Assembly (NCBI GenBank): GCA_021904315.1
Contig: CM038907.1
Coordinates: 22,017,223-22,081,222, forward strand
Direction: 5' to 3'
Source of the DNA: Sphagnum magellanicum
Taxonomy: Eukaryota; Streptophyta; Sphagnopsida; Sphagnales; Sphagnaceae
DNA length: 64,000 bases
Shown: in pieces, positions 35,780 through 47,400 of the stretch
Layout of the letters: every line of letters begins with the position of its first letter
Position numbering within the stretch: the first letter of the stretch is position 1
Translations under genes and position numbers: made by a program
Notes under the pieces: generated by a model
Databases searched by the model: none
The model's input: the letters and a program-made list of their open reading frames with translations, nothing else
What the model was told of the DNA's origin: nothing

Positions 35780-36930
35780 GCTGTCACCAAAAATAGAAGG
35801 ACCAACCAACAACCAGACCCCTCTAGCTTTGCTTGCTTCTGACAGAGCAAACATCAGGTACACACACATCAAAGGAACAACATTAGCAAACATCATTGAT
35901 CTAGATCAAACAAGAGATTCATTACTGGAGCACAACAGACTCGCCCGAACCTCTACAGACACACTTCCTACTCAGAACTTCCAAGATAAAAATTCATAGT
36001 TCAGATTTCACATAAGGTCCTCGCCAACACAAGCATCCACTTTCCCAGAACGTTGATCAAGTGGTCTGACAACTATTCTGTCTACGATCGAGCTTCCCCC
36101 AAAAGCAAACCACTTGAGCTGCCTATCCTATGCATTTCCCAAGCCTTCCCGGTCTACAACCTCGATCTTCACTCACGATCTGACTCTCACCATACTCAAG
36201 AACTAGCCATTCTCTAGTCACCAACGCAGCGGAAGAAAAATCAGTAACTAGCACTCTCCTAAGCTCCTGCTCATTCTCCAAGGTCTTTCTCCTCTTCTCT
36301 GTTCCTTTCCTTCCTGTCTCTACTTCCTCTCTGTACAATTCTTGAACTGCCCAGCCTGTTCTACCTCTCCAAACTCTCTGGACCTGACCTCAATTGTCGT
36401 CGTCCTCTTCCAACTTCCAAGATCCCCCTTTCAACGTTTAGCCGCCTGCTCTTTGAATTGCCGTCCTGCATTCCAACCGCCTCAAACCGTCAATGCCAGC
36501 ACCTCCTTTGCCATAATTGTGTGCCGTCATCTTCAAATGTGGTGAGCCTCCATGATCAAACCAGCGTAGCCGCCATGCAGCATCTTAGTGATGAAAAGTA
36601 ATGCGCCACTAACTAAGCGATGGTGCAAACAAAATCAGGATCAGAATCAGAATAGCAACGTTGTTCGGTCACCCCATGTTCGGTTACATATGTCACCCCT
36701 CCTTTCTTAGACAGCTGAGTCCCTCAGCTTCATCTAGTTTGGTGGAGCATAAAAGATTTGGAGGTCTCAACAAGACCTCTCCCATTGGTGACCATCGGCA
36801 TCTTGTACGATGCATAATCGACAACCTTCCTCAAAATCGAGGTTGCCCTTCCCATCTGAATGTCCGATGAATTGGTAGGGTCCCTCCCAACTTGTAGTCA
36901 GAGCCCTTTGCTTCCTTGGCTTCTTCATCT
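35780..36930 (-). mobile_element. Minus-strand gypsy relic: integrase tail and probable LTR
   Basis: Read on the minus strand, 36920-36730 encodes TTSWEGPYQFIGHSDGKGN, LDFEEGCRLCIVQDADGHQW and DLQIFYAPP with one stop. This is the tail of plant gypsy integrases, where WEGPY is the usual core. The higher-GC segment at lower coordinates (35780-36650) lies where the 3' end and LTR of such an element would be, but I could not define its borders. Confidence 0.55.
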
Positions 36931-37063
36931 TCACCATCGTCTAGCCTGCAATCAAACCTTCAAACAAATGTTTCCCTCTTCTGGCAGCATATACTTTCTT
37001 CTGTTGCTGCTAAGCTTGCTCCACATTGGCAGCCAGAAGAAGATAGATTGTAAGTTCATAAAC

Positions 37064-37395
37064 ATAGGGACCTTAAAGGAAGGTATCTAATTTTAGGCTT
37101 AACTTAGGTTGCTTAGGTTCTATTCATGTGGCATAGCCTAGGGCCAATGTTTAAATGCCACATGGCATAGCCTAAGTGGCCAATGTTCAAATGCCATAGG
37201 GACCTTAAAGGAAGGTATCTAATTTTAAGCTTAACTTAGGTTGCTTAGGTTCTATTCATGTGGCATAGCCTAGGGCCAATGTTTAAATGCCACATGGCAT
37301 AGCCTAAGTGGCCAATGTTCAAATGCCACAAGGCATAGTCTAGTGGCCAATGTTCAAATGTCATGTGGCATATTGTAGGTGGCCAATATTCAAAT
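37064..37395. repeat. Tandem duplication of a 132-bp unit with nested short repeats
   Basis: The block starting ATAGGGACCTTAAAGGAAGG at 37064 recurs at 37196 with almost no change. Within and after it, GGCCAATGTTCAAATGCCA variants repeat every 40 bp or so up to about 37395. Confidence 0.9.
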
Positions 37396-37929
37396 GCCAA
37401 ATAATCAAAATGGTGTTTGATTAATAAAAAATCATTTGATTGTTATATTGACTAGTCAAAAGTACTAGTTGAAATGACTAGTCAAAAATGTCAACCTAAA
37501 CCTAGTCAAAAGTACATGGCCTAGTCACAATGGATAGGTTCTAAATGACTTGTCCAAAATGACTAAGAGGTTTTTTTTACACATGTCCAAAATGGGTCTT
37601 TATTGACCAAAATTTCTTTAAAAATTAGGAATTCTAGTAGTGTATTGTTTGTTTGTTATTTGGTGGTAAGCACTCAAATGCCAAATTTTCATTGTTTGTT
37701 TTTGTGGCTTTACATTGAGCTTTTTCTATGCAAGTAATTAAAAGGCACCAAAATATAGTAGATCATATGGAGTTGACATTTTGGTCAGAGCATTATTTTT
37801 CAAACCATTAGCTCTTGCACATTCTCTAGTTATATTTCCTAAATACATTTTGAATTGCTTGACATTTAACACATGATACACCTTGCATTCAACACATACA
37901 CTTTGACATTTGGTACATACACCTTGGAT

Positions 37930-38375
37930 GTAGCAAAGTCGCCTTGGATTTAGCACATAGACCTTACATGTGTTCAAATTGTGCAAAAGTGTATGTGCAT
38001 TACACTAGTACATTTTGAAGTACTTTACATAAACTGCCTTTTGTGAGGAATTTTCTCTCATAGAAAGATTGACATACTTTAAGCTAGAGAAACTTTTTGT
38101 CATCACTCACCTTGTCTTGAGTTTTGTCTCTTCCAATAACAAGATTTGCAATGTATTTTTTGGATGTTAAAAGACTAATGTTGCCTTGAGTGCAAGCAAC
38201 TCTTCTAACATTTGGTGTTGAAGATGGAGATGCTACCCCAATCATGCTTCCAAGCCACTACATTCTAAGTTGTTTAACACTTAGCACATACACCTTGCAT
38301 GTGTTCAAAATGTGTTCAAAGTGTGCAAGGTGTATGTGCATTACACTAGTATTTTTTGAACTTCTGTACATTTAG
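37930..38375. repeat. Pair of direct repeats with hairpin potential
   Basis: About 95 bp at 37948-38030 (AGCACATAGACCTTACATG ... GTGTATGTGCATTACACTAG) recurs at 38282-38355 with higher symmetry. In the second copy GCACATACACCTTGCA (38284-38299) and its exact complement (38324-38339) form a 16-bp stem around a 24-nt loop. Confidence 0.8.
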
Positions 38376-39050
38376 CACATACATCTTATACAAATAGCTT
38401 ATAAAAGGCATCAAAATAACCAAATCATGGAGTTGATGTGTTCTTTTTTGGAACACTACTTTTCACCATACATGTATAGAGTCATTTGAACATCATTTGG
38501 AGTTATAATGATCTAAATATATTGTTCAACAAATGCATTCATCTTGATGATTTTCACATCCATTTAAACACACTACAACCTATCACAAATGACCATCTCC
38601 ACAAGTCTCACATTGATGTTACAAATTGCATGTTGCAACCCACATGTCCTATATATGGTTATTATATGTTTTTATGTTTGTTTGATTGTCTACTTATGTT
38701 TAAACATCTCTGGCTACTTATTACTTGGCAAAAAATTCCAATGGGTACAGAGTTGGAATTCCAAGTATGTAGTTGCACATATCTAGCAAAATCCTAGGCA
38801 ACACATTTTGTCCAGGGAACATAGAACTCTACACACAGAAAATGACCCATGGCTTGAAAGGTTTGTAACTAGACATCAAAACCTCCTTAACACACCTTGT
38901 TCTATATTCCACTAAGCACATTCAACCAAGTTTTAGAAACAAAGCCCAACCATTGCAACAATTTTAAAACACAATCTAGGTTGAAAAATTGCAGTGGACA
39001 AAAACTTATCATGAAAAAATGGATGTCCATATAGAGTTCAATGTTGGAAC
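38376..39050. other. Non-coding, possible terminal part of the adjacent transposon
   Basis: No conserved frame is seen. It lies just beyond the last recognisable coding block of the minus-strand transposon and may be its tail. Confidence 0.35.
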
Positions 39051-41204
39051 TATCAATCCCCTTTATCATCTATTAATTGTCGAAGGTAAGACCTTTGTGA
39101 ATAAACCTTAGCACCTTAGTAGATAGTTCATCGATAGACAATGAACCTCTTACAACATGTGTTGTAGGTGGCGTTGGAAACTTGGAAGCCACAATTAGAT
39201 GGGAGTAGACAAATGTTGGAGGTGAATCCTCTAAAAAATAGTAAGACCTATTGCCTTGGCGTAATTTTTCGTACCATAAATCGCGTATTACATAATCTCC
39301 TTCAAACCACTCTTGGCCCCAAGCATCCTTGAAGTGTTGAGTCACCATATGCAAGGGTTTATCGACTAGCATAATCTAGAAGCTATCATTTGCAAAACTT
39401 TAGCAAAGCACAACTATGTTATCACCCACAAGGACTCTTCTACCATCTCCTCCCCGCCACTACTAAATTCCATTAAATCATTAGGATTAACCATAATATC
39501 TCTCATTTCTACCCTATTTATAGGTTTCAACTGTGTTAAGGTCCATGGTTGCACATGAGAAGATTGCTCATGTGGAAAGTCCAAATTTACATCTTGACAT
39601 TTGGGACATTGGCATGATAAGTCTTGATGCTTCATCAATGTCAAATCTCAATGTGGAATGGACCAAACTTGGTGTGGCTTGCAATTGCCATGGATTATTT
39701 GACATTCATGAAACTGATTTCTATCAACATCACCTACTTTCACTTCTTAGAAGTATTTGCAAACAATCCTCCTTGCATTCGGGTAAGCCACATGTTGCCT
39801 TATAGTTTCCTCTCTTAAGTACTTCACATCTCTTGTGCATTGCAATTTGAAAACATTTGGCTTGATTTGTTCCTTCCAAAATTCTCATTTCAATAGAACT
39901 TTAATGTCATCAACCTTTCCCTTGCCATGCCCAGTGGCAAAGTAATTATAGACTAATTGACATCCAAAAGGTAATTTTTAGCAAATAATCAAATTATGGT
40001 ACTGGGGTAGAGAGTACCAAGACCTTGCGCTTTTGAACTATTCGCTACAACCATCATTCCATACCACATGACAATTTGGAAACAACCCTTGTCTTGTAAA
40101 AATCCCTAATTCAACATAAAAGCATGTTGCATAAACAAAGTGTCGTGTTCTTTTCGTCCAAGATATAATAATGAACCTCTTTCAGAATCTTGGATCTCGG
40201 ATGTGCTACATCATAATTAGGGTTGATTCAGTATGTAATATGCACCAAGATGGTAATCTAAAATGCTTACTAGTGCATTATCCTGGATCTCATTTTGCAT
40301 TTTAAATGCATAATTCTTGGAGAAGTCAATATAAGAGTGTATTGTGTTAGGTGGAAAATTTGGTACAAAAGATTTAAACTCTTTCTCTTGCCACTTTGAT
40401 GTAAAAGTATGTAGCACAAACTCTTGCAACCTAAGCTTCAAATAACCTATGAGCTAATTGGGTTGGGTTTCACAATACTTTACCTTAGAGACCTTTTATC
40501 ATGTCCATATGCACTTTTCCCAACAACAACATAGGAAATTTTGTGCCAAGTCACAAGTCTTTCTGAATTCAATTTTTATGGGCAAATTTTCAAGGTCTTC
40601 ACACCACAAATTAGATAGTTACCTAGTAAACAGTCCTTTTTGTGAAATGATGAAAAAAAATTGGTGGGGCATAAGATGGACAACCATAATTCTGTCAATA
40701 TCTTAAAACAACAAACATGGGTTTGACACTCTCTTACACCATTATCCTCTCCAAAGGGGCGACAAATATCCACACAAGAATAAGTGCACTGCCATTGGAC
40801 CCTTTTCCCACAAATTCTAATACCATTAAATCCTTCTTTCAATTCCCTGATTTCAGTATAATACCTGTAACAACAAGTATTCCACTCCCTGAACTTTTTG
40901 ACAAACCAAGGTTTGAAGGATTCAAATGTTATCAGCTGCGTTTGAACATTCAGGTGTTGATCCTTGAACAACATAAAAAAATCAAGTTGCAAAATAAAAC
41001 CAGACTACATTTTGTGATTCATTATCCAACTCAAGAATGAACATATTTCAAATAACACAAAACAACATTTGAATCACAAAGTCATCAACTAGCACATACA
41101 AGGTTTGGATTTTGAGCTATGCCACAAGCTTAATAAGCTTGTGTTTTTTTACTATGAACAGCTTGAAACCCCATACTCACCTATTCCTATCCACAATTGA
41201 TTTC

Positions 41205-42115
41205 ATATGAAACAAGGATTTGAAAAGCAAAAAAAACTATTGCATAAAACATTCAAGATTATGTGAAAATAGCCAAAATTGTTGTAGAAAGCACAAAACA
41301 CAAAGCACTCAAAATTGCTACACATAGCACTTTGAAAGCACAAATATTGAAAGCACTTTGAATTGTTGCACAAAACACTAATCATGCTTTGAAATCAAGC
41401 ATTCCAAGTATGGTTTGAAAAGCCAAAAAATTATCACACAAAACATTCAACATTATGTGAAAGCATTTAGAATTGTTGCACAAAGCACTTAGAAAAATAC
41501 AGAAAGCACTCAAAATTGTTGCACAAAGCACTTTGAAAGCACAAAATATTGAAATCACTTTTAACTGTTGCACAAAACACTAATCACCTTGAAATCAAAC
41601 ATTCCAAGTATGATTTGAAAGCATAAAGAACTACTGCACAAAACACTCAACACTTTGTGAAAGCACTTATAATTGTTGCACAAAGCATTAAAACACTCAT
41701 AATTCCTACACAAAGCACTTTGAAAGCACAAAATATTGAAAACATTTTAAACTATTGCACAAAGCACTAAGCACCTTGAAATCAAACATTGCAAGTATGA
41801 TACACAAATTTTGATTTTGGAAAGCACAATGCAAAACTACTACACAAAGCACTAATCACCTTGAAATTAATCATTCCAAGTATGATAAACAAAATCTGAT
41901 TTTGAAAAACACGATAGAGAATTGTTGCGTAAAGCACTAATCACCTTGAAATCAAGCATTCCAAGTATGATAAGCAAAATTTGATTTTGAAAAACAAAAT
42001 AGAAAATTATTGCATAAAACACTAATCATCTTGAAATCAAACATTCCAAATACATGATAAGCAAATTTTGATTTTGGAAAACATAACCCAAAATTGTTGC
42101 ACAAACTAATAATGA
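41205..42115. repeat. Tandem array within the transposon span (A-rich, about 90-130 bp units)
   Basis: TGCACAAAACACTAATCACC, then TTGAAATCAAGCATTCCAAG, GATTTGAAAAGC and CACTCAAAATTGTTGCACAA recur in varying combinations seven or more times. The short subunit AAAGCACTTTGAAAGCACAA is nested inside the longer one. Confidence 0.85.
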
Positions 42116-42389
42116 AGACCTTGAAAATAGTATGTAGAATACTTAATTACATTATTTGTAAAAACATTCAAAACTACCTAACAAGCTGACACATAATGAC
42201 ACTAGGTTGTTGAATTCATGTATGACCTACAACACTATTTTTCCACTGAAGGTTCTTTAAGCAAATGTTTGGTATAATTCAACATAATTTTCACTTTGAA
42301 GAACATACCAAATGACTAATAAAGCAAGTGAAAAAATCTATAAAATCAATGATTAATGCTTCCCAAAAGAACCTAACCTCATACTTATA

Positions 42390-43515
42390 TGCAAACACTG
42401 ATATTTATTGACAGGCAACACTATCTCATTACTTTTAGCAACATGTATTTCCAAGTAGATTATGAATTGCATGATAAAGCATGTACACCTTAAGCTTAGT
42501 GGATAGAGACATCTCAAAGACTCGTATATATTATACAGACATATGTACCACTTGTTCAATGGACTCAAAAGCTTTTCTTTAACAAGCTGCCATTACTTTC
42601 AACAACATGTATTTCCAAGTACATATATTATGGACTACTTGACTTGAAGCACATGCATTACTTAAGCTTAACAAATGTAGAATACTTCAATGCCTCAACT
42701 ATACCTAGCTATAAAAACCACTTGTTCAATGGATTTAATTTAAGTTTTTTTTGGTTTAGTAAATTGTCAATACTTTTAACAAGGAATACTTCCAAGCACA
42801 TTCTGAACTACCTAACAAAATAGATAGACCTTATGGTTAGTGGATGTAGATTGTTTCAAGGACCCATATTATACCTATACCACTTGTTCAATGGACTCAA
42901 CAACATTTCAAGCAAACTTTCATTACTTCTAGCAACATATGTTTATAAATACACTATGGAATACTTGACAAAGCACATAAACCTTAAGTACATGTAGAAT
43001 ATTTCAAGGACTCATATTATACCTATGCCACTTGTCAATTGACCCATATGTTTTTCTAAGCAAATTGTCTTTACTTTCAACAACATATGCTTCCAAGTAC
43101 ATTTTGGACTGCTTCACAAGCACACACACCTTAAGTTCAGTGGATCCAAAATATTTCAAGGACTCATACTATACCTATACCACTTGTTCAATTGACCCAC
43201 AAGATTTTTTTAGCAAGCTATCATTACTTCCAACAACATATACTTCAAAGTACATTATGGACTACTTTACGAAGCACAACCACCTTAAGTTCAATGGATC
43301 CAAAATGTTTCAAGGACTCATTATACTAGACCACTTGTTCAAATGACCCACGAGATTTTCCAAGAAAATTGTCATTACTTTCATCAACATATATACTTCC
43401 ATGTACATTGTGAACTACTTGACAAAAAATAGAAACCTTAAATTGAGTGGACATAAAATTGTTCAAGGTTTCATATTGCTACACTTTGCAACATACACTT
43501 GTTCAATGATTTGGG
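42390..43515. repeat. Tandem array within the transposon span (about 140-170 bp units)
   Basis: ACCACTTGTTCAATGGAC recurs at about 42548, 42718, 42889, 43028, 43180, 43332 and 43494. Each unit also has CATTACTTYYARCAACATAT, TTCCAAGTACATTATGGACT, GCACATAYACCTTAAG and TTTCAAGGACTCATATTATA. It is distinct from the neighbouring array. Confidence 0.9.
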
Positions 43516-44830
43516 GGAGGTTTTTTAAGAAATGTTTTATTGTACAAACCACCAAGCTCTACTTTAAAAAGAAAATCTTGAACCTATTCATGAACCATAA
43601 ATTTTACAAAGATTAAATAGTGTAGCTTAGTTTTAGCAACCAACTAATAATTTGTTCAAAATTGGGGAAAAAAATGTACTTGGGAAATCTAAAGGTAATG
43701 GGTTGCATGTTCTTCATATTGTTTCATTCCAATTCTCTTTCAATTGACGTCTTTAGCATCAGGCAAAATTGTTGTCCCTGAACTCCAAAAAACCACAATC
43801 TGTTGCATAGTAGCTTTGCACAAACCACTCCCATAATTTCCACTCTTCTTGTTTAGCCAAAATGCATCTCCATTAGTCTCTAAAGAACATCTTCTTTTAA
43901 TTGCCTTTTTTATGTTCTTGGGATCCACACCAAAAACCTAAGCAACTTGTCTACTACTACAAGACTTGCTAAAACTTGCTAGAGTGCAAACAATATTTTT
44001 GGCCATTACAATTGGTGTGGTTTTTTGACCACTCAAATGGTTAAACAAGCAAGACTTTAGGTTGTCAACTATAGTTTGGTTTTGTTTAAGCTTTCTTGGA
44101 TCACCTAGGTATTCCAAAACATAAGCTCTCAACATGTAATTCCCCAAAATCTTTTCAACAACTAAAGTTTAGAAAGAAGATGGATATCCCTTCAAGGAAT
44201 CACAAATGAAAACTAATAAAGTCCTAGCCACATTCACACTCTACCTTTACACATGTCAATGACTGTCGCCAACTTTGTGCATAAGAGAACTTGTTTCTTC
44301 ATGGGGCGAATGACCTTCTTTTTGAACGCATAATTGTACTACACAAAGTTGTGCTTACTATTGCCATTTCCATTTGTAATCCCTTTGTTTTGTTCTTGGA
44401 GTTGTGTGAATGTTGTCCACCGCATCAATGTTTAGACCTTCTAGCACACACTCACCTCCACTAACCTCTACTACTCCACTAACATTTGCTACTTCAACTA
44501 CAATATAATCATTTGTTATGAAGGCCACCTCAAGGTTGCTTTCATTTCTGACAACGTTGATTGACAATCTTGCAACCTAAAGGTCAAATGTAATGTTCAA
44601 TGGATCTTGGCTTGGAGATCCATCAAAATATCTAGGAGGACAACATCGAACTTTCTTCTTATGATTTTCCAAGTTACCCATGTTTGGAAAGAATTGGTTT
44701 ACAAGAAAGAAGCATGAAGTTTGGAACAACTTGCACCTTAAGTAAAATTTGAAATCTTGGACTTTCAAAACCTGCTTCATGCATAAAACCCCATGTTCAT
44801 CAAAATTGTTCAAGTCATAGTACATATTAG

Positions 44831-45209
44831 TAGAAGAATGAAAGGTAAAAAAAGGTTTAACATAAAAACTTGTTGGAAGCTTAAATTCAACTTAGAAATG
44901 CAAGTGGAAGTTATTACCCTTATGAAGGAACTTGTTAAACCTAATGCAAAGAACAAATTACAAGTCCCTCAAATGAAATTGCTTCCTTAGCACAACATGT
45001 TCGTAGCCCTTTGGCAACCTCTTTCAATGTCAACAAAAATGACATGTCCAAACGAAGGTTGCACAAAGGCAACGAAAATGTTGAAATGTTATAGTAATGT
45101 CTGTAGTGTGCAATACGATGGTCCATGTGTGGCGTGTTGCATAAGATTTTCTGTTGCAATGTTCAACAAAATGGTAATTTTGCAAAATGGTGCATGAAGA
45201 AAGCTTGTG
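44831..45209. other. Short unassigned flank between transposon relic and solo LTR
   Basis: A 66-codon frame (44997-45197) is Cys-rich but has no recognisable spacing or family. Nothing else is seen. Confidence 0.3.
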
Positions 45210-46360
45210 TGTCGCGCTCCCAAGTTCCTTGTAGACCCACTTGAGGGTCCAAGTATGCGGCGATGCAGAAGCGGTTGGAACTTGGGGCACGATCCCGACT
45301 TCTAGCACTAGAAAGGGGTGAGAGGGGCGTGCTAGAAGCCCCGGGAATGACTAGGAAGAGTGGACAAGCTTGACTCACTCACACGGACCCTCCATGAACC
45401 ACTCCAAGTGGTTAGTCCAAAGTTGCAGCACCTTTGGTGCTAGGAAGAGCCCTGGCCCGGACCTTGGGGAAACCATCACCTTCCCCTTTAGAACTCATCA
45501 TGGAACCTTTTTGGTGTTGGGACAAGCCATGGGTGAACTCGGACTCACTTTGAACACACACACACTCCGGGCTTGGGAGTAAGCCACCACCTCACTCCCT
45601 TGGTGGGGAAGCCAGCATCTTCCCCCCTTGGGGAAGCCAACCACTTCCCCCTTATAGTATACTTTGCAGCTCTCCACGGAGGCTACATCCAAATGGCTAT
45701 TTTTCCCGGGACTCCCGAAAGGGAGTCCCGAAATCGCGCCAAAAGGGACTCCCGGGACTTTGGAGCCCCATAACTTTGCGAGCAGACCTTGGATCGCGAT
45801 GCGGTCTAAAGCAAAGTTGTAGGTCTCGTCGAGACCTTTTCAACGGTATGTCGCACGTTCTCTGCAGCCAAGTATTTCGGGTCGATTCCCGACTTTTAGT
45901 GGTCGGGAGTCAAAACTGGCAGACTCCCGGGAATTCAACTCCCGACCCTTCTTTTGGCCATAACTTGTGTTTCAGATGTCCAAATGAGCAATGCGAGCCC
46001 ATTTTAGATATCTAAGCTTCAAGAGCTTTCCAATGATATAAAAAACGCCACAATCCATTGAGGTTTGACCCCTGCAATCGCTCTCTGAAGTTTCGGGAGT
46101 CCACCGGGAGTCCACTTCCCAAAGTGGGAGTTGCCTTGGGAGTGTGAGGGTTCACTCCCTCATACTCCCTCACACTTTCTAACATTCCCGGGAGTATGTG
46201 ATGTGACTCTCGGGCTTCCTCTTGCCTTAACTCCCGGGCTTCCTTTTGGCCCGCATTCTTGCAATGCCTTTGCCTTGACTCCCGGGCTTCCTTCCTCTTG
46301 GCCCGCAACCTTGCAACCCCCCCCTTGCCTTGGTCGCAAGCCAAGGCTAGGGTTGCGACA
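45210..46360. mobile_element. GC-rich solo LTR, about 1.15 kb
   Basis: The block begins TGTCGCGCTCCC and ends GGGTTGCGACA (inverted ends TGTCGC/GCGACA). It is flanked by TTGTG (45205-45209) and TTATG (46361-46365), a 5-bp duplication with one mismatch. Its GC content is far above the AT-rich surroundings and it has no internal coding domain, so a solo LTR from recombination between two LTRs is the simplest reading. GGGAGTCCCGRAA-like motifs repeat inside it. Frames across it are shadows. Confidence 0.65.
45708..45729. other. Perfect hairpin with GAAA tetraloop
   Basis: The 9-bp arms GGGACTCCC and GGGAGTCCC flank GAAA, a GNRA tetraloop if transcribed. It lies in the middle of the solo LTR. 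Confidence 0.8.
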
Positions 46361-47400
46361 TTATGCGAACAAAATGATTTCCAACATGCAAAAAATTTCG
46401 TTGTGTCATGGAGCAAAATGTTGAGCAGGAGCAAAATGGCAATTGCAACAAATTGACAGGCTTGAAACCCATGGTGTTTAATGTCTCTAGGACTAATTTG
46501 ATGGGTAGGAGCTTGGACAAAGTTCAAACAACTCAAAATGGGGATGAGGGTTTAGTGTTAGTGGGGGGTGCAACATTAATGGCGACTTGTAACCTGGAAA
46601 AACAAAGTTATTTTTGAATATTTCAAGACTCATAGTTCATGAATTATAGTCATTTGGAGCCCTAGCTCATGGATAGAAAGTTTTTCCATCCCACCGAATT
46701 AACAAAGTCATCCATATACATGTTCATCCATCATGTAGTGCACCTTTGTAGATTAAGTCATAAGTTATTTATAGTAGTGAGTTAGATATCAACACAAATG
46801 GCTATATAGTCATTATGATATAACATGGGTACATGCATCCATGTTTTTTAAGGCATAAAACAAGTAACCTTAGTTAAATAAACACCTTCAAATTCCACAC
46901 TTTTTTACTATTGTAAGCACATTTCAACCAAAGGTGTATGAATGGATAATAAACAATGTTTTACCTAGTTCAATTGATTTGCTTTTTAAATCTTGAAAAT
47001 GAATATCTTAAAAACAATTGGGCATGGATGGTGCATGTTTGATAAGGGAAAAGGACTTTTGAAAAAAAGGGACCTATCCACATGGTTATTTTGAGTGCTT
47101 TAAACATATAAAAGGTCTCTTGAAACATAACGTATTTGAATGAAATTTTTATCATTCAAACTTTGTAGGAATATAAATTCATTCCAAAAAAAACTAATTT
47201 TCCGAATTATGGTGTTTTTATGGTGAAATTTCAAATTTTCAAAAATGCAATTTTTAAAGCAGTGTGCTCATCCTGAATGGTTTTTTTTCTATGCTTCCAT
47301 CCATAAGGCCCTTGTGATGGTTTTTTTTTTAACCTTTTGGTTGCATCATGTAAATGTCCTCCTTCATAAATCTGTTTTAAAATGCACTTTTGACATCCCT
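46361..47400. other. AT-rich non-coding spacer
   Basis: Nothing recognisable except A/T homopolymer runs. It adjoins the 3' end of the minus-strand copia relic, whose LTR I could not identify. Confidence 0.4.

Larger units (their letters stand above)
39073..44830 (-). pseudogene. Decayed, unclassified DNA-transposon transposase
   Basis: Minus-strand blocks in order: 44825-44358; 44147-43740 (TIVDNLKSCLFNHLSGQKT, then VDPKNIKKAIKRRC); after the tandem arrays, 40992-40576 (SFKPWFVKKFREWNTCCYRY, HTEIRELKEG-like); 40441-40217 (FTSKWQEKEFKSFVPNFPP, then DFSKNYAFKMQNEIQ); about 40090-39880 (VVWNDGCSE, FKSARSWYSL, NYFATGHGKGKVDD); 39644-39073 (CPKCQ, then FKDAWGQEWFEGDYV). DFxxNY, NDGCSxQFKS and GHGKG with regularly spaced acidic residues recall DDE-type transposase cores in otherwise uncharacterised eukaryotic proteins. 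I cannot name the superfamily. Stops and shifts between blocks show it is dead. Confidence 0.6.

Noticed and set aside
45163-46536. Several 60-170 codon frames inside the GC-rich block
   Set aside because: They overlap on both strands, have no conserved domain, and coincide with the solo LTR and its repeated motifs.
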